Shown here: piece after piece, positions 1-5,472 of the stretch
Layout: every line of letters starts with the position of its first letter
How positions within the stretch are numbered: position 1 is the stretch's first letter
From: Steroidobacteraceae bacterium
GTDB taxonomy: Bacteria > Pseudomonadota > Gammaproteobacteria > Steroidobacterales > Steroidobacteraceae
Assembly (NCBI GenBank): GCA_013044085.1
Contig: JABEVI010000001.1
Coordinates: 1-5,912 of the forward strand
DNA length: 5,912 bases
Direction of reading: 5' to 3'
Made by a program: the position numbers and the translations under genes
The notes under the pieces: model-generated
Told to the model about the DNA's origin: nothing
The model's database searches: none
Seen by the model: only the letters and a program-made list of their open reading frames with translations

Positions 1-212
1 ACCCCGGCCGCGAAGGTGATGCTGCGTCCCGGTTCGGCGCGCCGTGGGTGCTGCAGATCACTCGTCGGCCAGCGATCGGCGGCAACTTCGGTGACGAGGT
101 CCTGCCCGGCGAGCAATGCCGTCCACAGTTGGTCCGCATCGCCAATGTTGCCGGGAAAGCGCATCGCGAATCCGACGATGGCAATCGGCTCCAGTGGGGG
201 CAGCGGCTTCAA
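1..212 (-). CDS. Type I polyketide synthase, N-terminal beta-ketoacyl synthase fragment (runs off left edge)
   Basis: Only the first 70 codons are inside the window. The reverse strand reads PIAIVGFAMRFPG at residues 9-21, then DQLWTALLAGQD, then a DRW triad at residues 46-48, HPRR at 55-58 and PGRSITFAAG at the edge. This is the standard opening of a modular polyketide synthase ketosynthase, which joins acyl units by decarboxylative Claisen condensation. The Cys-His-His catalytic residues lie beyond the edge, so activity and domain order cannot be judged. I chose the TTG at 212-210 because AAGGA lies 8 bases upstream and the ketosynthase fold begins eight residues later. The same frame is open to an ATG at 344, which would add 44 residues, but that ATG has no visible ribosome site and adjoins a -10-like hexamer. 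The gene is divergent from a polysaccharide exporter, a setting also known for capsule-linked synthases such as WcbR of Burkholderia. The family is fairly certain; the product is unknown. Confidence 0.85.
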   Translation of the reverse strand, partial: MKPLPPLEPIAIVGFAMRFPGNIGDADQLWTALLAGQDLVTEVAADRWPTSDLQHPRRAEPGRSITFAAG

Positions 213-220
213 ATCGATGT

Positions 221-225
221 TCCTT
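221..225 (-). promoter_or_regulatory. Ribosome binding site that supports a TTG start for the polyketide synthase
   Basis: The reverse strand carries AAGGA, within GGAAGGAA, ending 8 bases before the TTG at 212. It is the best Shine-Dalgarno match anywhere in the open frame, and neither the GTG at 284 nor the ATG at 344 has one. It therefore decides the start proposed here. A run of seven C residues on this strand lies just upstream (230-236). Confidence 0.55.
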
Positions 226-324
226 CCGTGGGGGGGTGCGTTGCGTCGAGGTTCGCGGCGTGCCGGCGAGGGTTGCCCAATCACCGGCAACGGCTGTGTG
301 CCGTCGTCGTTGACGCGTAGCACG

Positions 325-352
325 CGGACAATTTCATGTCGCATAGTATACT
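325..352 (+). promoter_or_regulatory. Candidate promoter for the polysaccharide export gene
   Basis: CGGACA at 325-330 matches four of six bases of a sigma-70 -35 box, and TATACT at 347-352 matches five of six of the -10 box, with a 16-base spacer. Transcription would start near 359, leaving a leader of about 70 bases before the ATG at 429. A better -35 hexamer, TTGACG at 310-315, is too far from this -10 (31 bases) and has no good partner at normal spacing. This is inferred from pattern only, and consensus matching is weak evidence in GC-rich genomes. Confidence 0.4.
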
Positions 353-373
353 GGCAGAGACGTCGCAAATCAC
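345..373 (-). promoter_or_regulatory. Candidate promoter for the polyketide synthase gene, sharing the palindromic -10
   Basis: The octamer AGTATACT at 345-352 is a perfect palindrome, so TATACT is also read on the reverse strand (350-345). A weak -35, GTGATT at 373-368 (three of six matches), sits 17 bases upstream. Transcription would begin near 338, downstream of the ATG at 344. That would rule out this ATG as a start and favour the TTG at 212. The -35 match is poor, so this is less certain than the forward promoter. Confidence 0.25.
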
Positions 374-417
374 GGCCGTAGTGCGCGTGCCGGGCGGGGT
401 CTTCATCGTTCAACGCC

Positions 418-422
418 AAGGG
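418..422 (+). promoter_or_regulatory. Ribosome binding site of the polysaccharide export gene
   Basis: AAGGG ends 6 bases before the ATG at 429. It selects that ATG over the farther upstream in-frame ATG at 336, which lies before the predicted transcription start, and over GTG codons at 474 and 489, which have weaker or more distant G-rich stretches. Confidence 0.55.
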
Positions 423-428
423 CGCATC

Positions 429-1667
429 ATGTCGGCAATTGGATACAGGGAACGAAGCCCCGGGGCGCAATGCGTGGCCGTTCGGGCCGTGCGCGAGCCA
501 TCGAGGCAACGAATTCTGCAACGCATCGCGCTAGCGTCTTGCCTCGTGCTGGGTGGATGCACGAATTATATTGCGGCTGACGGGCCGCGCACCGGGGCGG
601 TGGAGGCCGCGCCTCGGGATGCGCTGTTGCGCGGCATCGAGTTGGTCAAGGTCAATTATGCGGTCGCAGACCGTCTGCGGGAGGACAGCGCTCGCGAGCG
701 TTTCTCGCGCGTCTTCCAGGGCTCTGCGCATGCGGACCACGAGGTCGGTCCGGGCGACGTGCTGCAGGTGTTCATCTGGGAGGCACCGCCGGCGATGTTG
801 TTCACCACGCAGACGGTGGCTGCGGGGGGCATGACGTTTGCCGGCAGCGGCATGGTCAGCTTGCCGGACCAGACGGTCGACGACCGCGGAGACATCAAGG
901 TGCCGTTCGCGGGGACCGTGCATGTCGCCGGACTGACGCTCGCGCAGATCGAGTCGAATATCAGGGCAACCCTCATCGGCAAGGCCAATCATCCACAGGT
1001 CATCGTCCGACTCGCGGCGAACAACACCCAGAACGTGACTGTCGTCGGCGATATCTCGCACAGCATGGAGGTGCCGATGGATCCGGGCGGCTTGCGCCTG
1101 CTGCGCGCGCTCGCGCTCGCCGGCGGCGTGACGCGGCCCGTGGAGAAGACCTCGATTCAGCTCTCGCGCGACGGGCAGGTCGCAACCTTGCCTCTGCAGA
1201 CGGTGTTGCGCGATCCGTCGGAAAATATCCTGCTGCGCGCCGGTGACGTGGTCACCGCGCTGTATCAGCCCTCGAGCTTTACGGTGATGGGGGCGGTCGG
1301 CCGCAATGCCGAGGTGAACTTCGAGGCGAGCGGCATCACGCTCGCACAAGCCCTGGCGCGCGCCGGCGGGGTCGACGATAACCGCTCGAACCCGACCGGC
1401 GTGTTCCTGTTCCGCTTCGAGACTCCCGATGCGCTAAGATGGCCGCAACCGCCGCATCTGCTGGTGCACGGCAAGGTGCCGACGATTTATCAATTCGATT
1501 TGCGCGATCCGGCGACCTTCTTTGCGGCGCAGACTTTTCCCGTCGACAACCACGACCTGATTTATGTGTCCAACGCGCCGGTCACCGACTTGCAAAAGGT
1601 CCTGAATGTCGTCGGCGCGATTGTGTACCCGTTCCAGAGCCTGCAGACGATGGGAGTGATCAAGTAG
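429..1667 (+). CDS. Polysaccharide export lipoprotein, BexD/CtrA/Wza class
   Basis: This 412-residue protein is predicted to form the outer-membrane channel through which capsule or exopolysaccharide leaves the cell. A basic stretch (RQRILQR) leads into a short hydrophobic segment ending in the lipobox LGGC, with the lipidated Cys at 44. The Poly_export domain follows: VGPGDVLQVFIWEAP from about 106, DRGDIKVPFAG at 152-162 and HPQV at 188-191. Two SLBB domains follow, one from about VTVVGDI at 203-209 to LLRAGDVVTAL (268-278), the second from about 284 (FTVMGAVGRN) and containing ITLAQALARAGG. The long insert between the two halves of the export domain resembles the BexD/CtrA subgroup more than E. 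coli Wza. With ATG 429 the region before the lipobox is long (43 residues); GTG 489 would give a more usual 23-residue signal, but ATG 429 has the better ribosome site. No Wzc-type kinase or ABC partner is in the window. Its end overlaps the convergent glycosyltransferase by 8 bases. Confidence 0.92.
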   Translation: MSAIGYRERSPGAQCVAVRAVREPSRQRILQRIALASCLVLGGCTNYIAADGPRTGAVEAAPRDALLRGIELVKVNYAVADRLREDSARERFSRVFQGSAHADHEVGPGDVLQVFIWEAPPAMLFTTQTVAAGGMTFAGSGMVSLPDQTVDDRGDIKVPFAGTVHVAGLTLAQIESNIRATLIGKANHPQVIVRLAANNTQNVTVVGDISHSMEVPMDPGGLRLLRALALAGGVTRPVEKTSIQLSRDGQVATLPLQTVLRDPSENILLRAGDVVTALYQPSSFTVMGAVGRNAEVNFEASGITLAQALARAGGVDDNRSNPTGVFLFRFETPDALRWPQPPHLLVHGKVPTIYQFDLRDPATFFAAQTFPVDNHDLIYVSNAPVTDLQKVLNVVGAIVYPFQSLQTMGVIK

Positions 1668-2913
1668 CGTGCGTCGCGAGCATGTCCTCGATCGCGCGAC
1701 AGGCGATCGCGGCCCCGTCTTCGGCGGCGACGATCGGCGCATCGCGCCGTAATCGTTCCTGCAGCGGCGCATCCTGGAGGATGCGCCCGAGCATGAGCGC
1801 GATCCGATCGGCGCTTGCGTCGGCGCCGAGAACCCGGGCATAACCACGGCGCTCGGCGCGGCGTGCGTTGTCGTGCTGATCCCAGTCCTCGGGGAGTAAC
1901 AACGAGGGCACCCCCTGTCGCATCGCCCAGCCGATGGTGCCGATCCCGCCGGAGTGCACGACCACGCTGGCAAGCCCGAAGAGCCGTGCATAAGGCATAT
2001 AACCGCTGAGCTTCACGTCCGGGCCGGTCGGCAGCGCCGCATGAAACCTTGGTGCGGCGACGAGGATCATGCGTCGGCCGAGCTTGCGGCATGCGGCGAC
2101 CGCGTTCCGGAAGAAGCGCGGGGGATTGCCGCGCCGTGCGCCGCCCGGGGCAAGCACGATCGGCGGCTCGCCGCGGGTGGCGAACTCGACCAGCTCCGCC
2201 GTGAGGTTCGGGTCGCCGAGAAAGGACGGTTCGAACCAACAAAAGCCGGTAAGCACGCTTCGTGGCGGCCAGTCGCTTTGCGGCGCGAGCAGCAGTGGCG
2301 ATGCGGTCAGTAAATTAAGTTGCGCCGAGTACATGCCCTCGAATCGCGGGTGGCCGTTGCGAGGCAGTCCGAGGCGGCGGCGCAGCCGCCGCTGCGGCGC
2401 CATCAAGGCGCGCGTCGCTTGGCGCATGAGTCCGACGAAGACGGATTCTGGCACACCCCAGCGCGCGGTGAGCGCCTGCAGCCCGGCCACGTAGGGCCAG
2501 AGCGGCGGATCCAGGCGGGAGGGGATCGACAGGGGCGAAGCGGCACAGTAGACCCAGGGTTTGCCGAGCAAATCCCGTACGATCGCGCCGGCGTAGGCGA
2601 GTTGGTTGCCGAGGATGAGGTCGGCATCGCGCGCGAGCGGCAACAATTGTTCCACGGCGTTGCTGAGCCCGGCGGGCGAGAGCGTCGCGAGCAGCTGATC
2701 GCGCAAGCTCTCCAGCAGTCCGGAATCAGGCTGCGCGGCAATCAGGGTTCCCAGCGGGTGATGCACGATGTCGAGCGCCGCGCAGGCGGCGGCATGGTGA
2801 GGCTCGGCGGCGATGCTCAGTCGATGTCCGCCGGCGCGCAGAGCCGTGGCGATCGAGAACAGCGGGAACATGTCGCCAAAGCCGCCTTGGCCGACGATCA
2901 GGATATGCGCCAT
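1660..2913 (-). CDS. GT1-family glycosyltransferase (RhlB/UGT-like, GT-B fold)
   Basis: This 417-residue protein has the two-domain plan of GT1 enzymes, which move a sugar from a nucleotide donor to a small, often lipid or polyketide, acceptor in the cytoplasm. The N-terminal acceptor half opens with ILIVGQGGFGDMFPLFSIA (residues 4-22), the family's glycine-rich loop. The C-terminal donor half carries IVLAPGGARRGNPPRFF (252-268), then YMPYARLF, HSGGIGTIGWAMRQGVP at 320-336 and PEDWDQHDNARR at 341-352, the nucleotide-sugar binding signature. No signal peptide or membrane span is evident. The length is close to that of rhamnosyltransferase RhlB. The ATG at 2913 is chosen because the glycine-rich loop follows at once, although no clear Shine-Dalgarno sequence precedes it. 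The gene is divergent from galE and overlaps the exporter tail to tail. The family is secure; donor sugar and acceptor are unknown. The neighbouring polyketide synthase makes a lipid or polyketide acceptor plausible. Confidence 0.9.
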   Translation of the reverse strand: MAHILIVGQGGFGDMFPLFSIATALRAGGHRLSIAAEPHHAAACAALDIVHHPLGTLIAAQPDSGLLESLRDQLLATLSPAGLSNAVEQLLPLARDADLILGNQLAYAGAIVRDLLGKPWVYCAASPLSIPSRLDPPLWPYVAGLQALTARWGVPESVFVGLMRQATRALMAPQRRLRRRLGLPRNGHPRFEGMYSAQLNLLTASPLLLAPQSDWPPRSVLTGFCWFEPSFLGDPNLTAELVEFATRGEPPIVLAPGGARRGNPPRFFRNAVAACRKLGRRMILVAAPRFHAALPTGPDVKLSGYMPYARLFGLASVVVHSGGIGTIGWAMRQGVPSLLLPEDWDQHDNARRAERRGYARVLGADASADRIALMLGRILQDAPLQERLRRDAPIVAAEDGAAIACRAIEDMLATHAT

Positions 2914-3043
2914 GCGACTAGATGCCCGGATTGCGCTGGGTTTTTATGACACACATCTCGGATGGCTTTGGCTGAGTGGTTGAGGTTGTCGGCGGTAGTG
3001 TACCCTTCGCCCCGGCCAAGATTTATCGCGAGCGAGGTTTCGA
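2914..3043. promoter_or_regulatory. Divergent intergenic region between the glycosyltransferase and galE
   Basis: These 130 bases separate two genes read away from each other, so promoters for both should lie here. I found no convincing -35/-10 pair on either strand. The only AT-rich patch is TTTTTATGA at 2941-2949; its reverse strand offers CATAAA but no -35. The stretch at 2968-2982 resembles the D arm of serine tRNAs (see findings). The galE ribosome site is at its right end. Confidence 0.4.
3034..3037 (+). promoter_or_regulatory. Ribosome binding site of galE
   Basis: GAGG ends 6 bases before the ATG at 3044, a normal spacing. It supports this start, which also puts the nucleotide-binding loop at the usual distance from the N-terminus. 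Confidence 0.5.
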
Positions 3044-4042
3044 ATGCCCCATTCCCGCGTTCTCGTCACCGGCGGTGCCGGTTACATCGGCAGTCACGTC
3101 GTCCAGCAACTGCTTGCCGCGGGCGAATCCGTGGTCATCCTCGATAATCTCGTCAAGGGCTTCCGCCAGGCGGTTCCGGCCGGTGTGCCGCTGCTGGTCG
3201 GCGATGTCGGCGATTACGCCCTGGTGTCGCGTGCGCTCGCCGAGCATCGCATCGACACCGTGATGCACTTCGCGGCGCACACGGTGGTGCCCGAGTCGGT
3301 GGCGAATCCGCTGAAATATTACGGCAATAATACGAGCGGCACCCGCAATCTCATCCAGGCTTGCGTCGATCGCGGCATCCAGCAGTTCGTCTTCTCCTCG
3401 ACCGCGGCCGTCTACGGCACGCCGGCCGAGGGCGTCGCCGACGAGGACACGCCGACCGCGCCGATCAACGCCTACGGCAGCTCGAAACTGGTGAGCGAGT
3501 GGATGCTGCGCGATGTGGCCGCGACCGGCGCGCTGCGCTATGTCGCCTTGCGCTACTTCAACGTCGCCGGCTGCGACCTCTCCGGCCGGATCGGCCAGTC
3601 GACGCCGGGGGCGACGCTGCTGACCAAAGTGGCCTGCGAAGCGATCGTCGGCAAGCGCAGCTCGGTGGCGATCTTCGGGACCGACTATGCGACCCCGGAC
3701 GGCACCGGCGTGCGCGATTACATCCACGTCGTCGATCTCGCCCGTGCGCACGTCGATGCGCTCTCGCATTTGCGCGGCGGCGGTGCGTCCTTGACCCTGA
3801 ATTGCGGCTACGGTCACGGCGTGTCGGTGCGTGAACTGATCGCGATGGTCGAGAAGGTCGCGGCACAAAAGCTCGTGATCCGCGAGGAACCGCGCCGCGC
3901 CGGCGACCCGCCATACCTGGTCGCCCGCGCCGAGCGGATCCGCCGCGAACTCGGCTGGCGCGCGCAGTACGATGATCTTGAGCTGATCGTCACGACGGCG
4001 CTCGCCTGGGAGCGCAAGCTCGTCGCGGCGCCTTGGGTTTAG
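3044..4042 (+). CDS. galE: UDP-glucose 4-epimerase
   Basis: This 332-residue protein is a full-length short-chain dehydrogenase/reductase epimerase. It interconverts UDP-glucose and UDP-galactose in the cytoplasm using tightly bound NAD, supplying galactose units for surface polysaccharides or glycolipids. The NAD-binding loop TGGAGYIGS is at 9-17 and LDN at 33-35. MHFAAHTVVPES (74-85) and NNTSGTRNL (95-103) are typical of GalE. The catalytic residues are the Ser/Thr of FSSTAAVYG (117-125) and the Y144-x3-K148 motif in AYGSSK. RYFNVAGCD (170-178), TPDGTGVRDYIHVVDLA (217-233) and RRAGDPPYLVA (284-294) complete the family pattern. The length matches bacterial GalE/ExoB proteins. Related epimerases acting on UDP-GlcNAc or uronic acids cannot be fully excluded by eye. 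It stands alone on its strand and overlaps the convergent efflux gene by four bases. Its neighbours suggest a biosynthetic role rather than galactose catabolism, since no other galactose-pathway gene is present. Confidence 0.95.
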   Translation: MPHSRVLVTGGAGYIGSHVVQQLLAAGESVVILDNLVKGFRQAVPAGVPLLVGDVGDYALVSRALAEHRIDTVMHFAAHTVVPESVANPLKYYGNNTSGTRNLIQACVDRGIQQFVFSSTAAVYGTPAEGVADEDTPTAPINAYGSSKLVSEWMLRDVAATGALRYVALRYFNVAGCDLSGRIGQSTPGATLLTKVACEAIVGKRSSVAIFGTDYATPDGTGVRDYIHVVDLARAHVDALSHLRGGGASLTLNCGYGHGVSVRELIAMVEKVAAQKLVIREEPRRAGDPPYLVARAERIRRELGWRAQYDDLELIVTTALAWERKLVAAPWV

Positions 4043-5472
4043 CGCGACCGGGGCGCCTCGCCGAGCCGCGAAGCCGACCAGCCGCCGCCGAGGTCGCCGA
4101 TCAGGGTGACCGTGTCGACGAGGCGCGCCTGGGCGACGCCGAGCGCGCTCTGTTGGTCGGCGAGCTGTGCCGCCTGCGCCTGGGCGACGGTGGTGAAGTC
4201 GACGGTGCCCGCCTGATATTCGGCGAGCGCGATCGCGGTGCCGCGGATCGCATCGCGCACCGCGATGTTCAAGGCGCGCGCCTGTTCGCCGAGGATCCGC
4301 AGCCCCGAAAGATCGTTCTCGACGCGCTCGAACGCGCTCAGCACCGTGCCCCGATAGCTCGCGAGCGCACCCTCGTAGGCCGCGCGTGCCGCGCGCACGC
4401 GCGCCCGTCGGCCGCCGAAATCGAACAAGGTCTCGGCGCTGTTCGCGCCGACCGACCAGACGCTGTTGGCCGCGTGCAAGAGCCCGAGGAGCGGGGACTG
4501 CGTGAAACCATCCGCCGCCGACAGCGACAGGTTCGGGTAATAAGCGGCCACCGCGATGCCGATCGCGGCGTTCGCGGCCGCCATGGTGCGTTCGGCGGCG
4601 GCGACGTCGGGCCGGCGCTGCAGCAGCGCCGAGGGCAGGCCAACGGGCACCGTCGGCAGTTCAGGCAGGCGGCCGTCGTGCCGGATCGTCAGATCCTCCG
4701 GGTTCTCGCCGACCAGCACGCCGATCGCGTGCGCATACTGCGCGCGGGCGACGCCGAGGCCGACGAGGTTCGCCTGCGCCGTTTCGAGGGCGACGCGCGC
4801 CGTGATGACCGCCGACGGCGGCGCCTTGGTGATGCCGGCCGCCGCCTGGCGCTCGGTGATCTGCAGCGCCCGGCGATAGGACTCGACCGTTCGGCGCTGC
4901 AGATCGATCGCGGCATCGCTCGCCCGCAGGCCGATCAAGGTGGTGGCGAGCAGCGTCTGCTCCGAGAGCGTGGCATTGGCGAGCAGCGCCTGGTCGGCCT
5001 GCGCGAGCGCCTTGTTTTGCTCGATCGAGCGGCGCACCGCGCCCCACAGGTCCGGTGACCAGCTGGCGGTGCCCTCGAGCGTCGCCGCATCGAGCACCGC
5101 GCCGCCGCGCCCGCCCGCGGAGCGGCCGCGGGAGGCCGAGCCGTCGATGCCGATCGCAGGCAGGAGCTGGCTGCGTGCGAGCGCGACTTCGGCCGCCGCC
5201 TGCCGGTAATTCGCGTACGCCTGGCGCACGGTTTCGTTCGAGAGCGCGACCCGCGGTTCGAGCCGATCGAGCAGCGGGTCGTGGAAGGCCCGCCACCAGT
5301 CACCCTTCGGGGCCTGATCGGCCGGTGTGGCCCGCATCCAGCCCGCTCGTTCGGCGTAATGCGCGGGCACCGGCACCACCGGTCGGTGGTAGTCCGGGCC
5401 GACGGCGCAGCCGCCGAGCACGCCGAGCGCCGCGAGCGCGAGAAAACCGTATCGCCGTCCGTTCCGTTTCAT
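4039..5472 (-). CDS. NodT-family outer-membrane efflux lipoprotein (RND system exit channel)
   Basis: This 477-residue protein is the TolC-like outer-membrane channel of a tripartite efflux pump. The signal peptide (MKRNGRR, then a hydrophobic Leu/Ala-rich stretch) ends at a lipobox with Cys22, followed by the family hallmark AVGPDYHRP (residues 23-31) and then WWRAFHDPLLDRL at 59-71. Two outer-membrane efflux repeats follow, at about 60-260 and 280-465. Recognisable signatures are WSPDLWG (138-144), GLPSALLQRRPDVAAAE (278-294), DFGGRRA (351-357) and EYQAGTVDFTTV (418-429), all typical of NodT/OprM proteins. The length is normal. Its ATG lies inside the stop of the upstream RND pump gene (ATGA, 5472-5469) and no strong ribosome site is seen, so translation is probably coupled to the pump. 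At the other end its TAA overlaps the galE stop region. Substrates cannot be predicted from sequence. Confidence 0.95.
   Translation of the reverse strand: MKRNGRRYGFLALAALGVLGGCAVGPDYHRPVVPVPAHYAERAGWMRATPADQAPKGDWWRAFHDPLLDRLEPRVALSNETVRQAYANYRQAAAEVALARSQLLPAIGIDGSASRGRSAGGRGGAVLDAATLEGTASWSPDLWGAVRRSIEQNKALAQADQALLANATLSEQTLLATTLIGLRASDAAIDLQRRTVESYRRALQITERQAAAGITKAPPSAVITARVALETAQANLVGLGVARAQYAHAIGVLVGENPEDLTIRHDGRLPELPTVPVGLPSALLQRRPDVAAAERTMAAANAAIGIAVAAYYPNLSLSAADGFTQSPLLGLLHAANSVWSVGANSAETLFDFGGRRARVRAARAAYEGALASYRGTVLSAFERVENDLSGLRILGEQARALNIAVRDAIRGTAIALAEYQAGTVDFTTVAQAQAAQLADQQSALGVAQARLVDTVTLIGDLGGGWSASRLGEAPRSR

Noticed and set aside
16..381. Forward open frame at the left edge, 121 codons
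   Set aside because: The reverse strand carries the clear ketosynthase opening here; the forward translation has no family resemblance and runs through the divergent promoter region.
531..1349. Reverse-strand open frame of 272 codons inside the exporter gene
   Set aside because: Its composition is rich in Arg, His and Asp without hydrophobic pattern or motif, and it is a mirror of well-conserved export-domain coding sequence.
1673..1700. Possible hairpin (GTCGCGAG with downstream CTCG and CGCGAC) after the exporter stop, considered as a terminator
   Set aside because: The stem is interrupted, there is no T run after it, and the bases code for the end of the glycosyltransferase.
2320..2949. 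Forward open frame of 209 codons opposite the glycosyltransferase start
   Set aside because: Arg/Gln/Gly-rich shadow with no ribosome site or motif; the reverse strand encodes the N-terminal half of the GT1 enzyme.
2971..3045. A functional serine tRNA gene
   Set aside because: D-stem pairing and the universal T-arm G53-C61 pair are absent, no anticodon arm is found, and the 3' part overlaps the galE ribosome site and start codon.
3023..3868. Reverse-strand open frame of 281 codons opposite galE
   Set aside because: No recognisable domain; it is the antisense shadow of a complete, motif-perfect epimerase.
4033..5058. Long open frame of 341 codons on the + strand, opposite the efflux lipoprotein gene
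   Set aside because: Its translation is Arg/Ala/Gly-rich with no family motif, and the reverse strand holds an unmistakable NodT protein. Such antisense frames are expected in GC-rich DNA.
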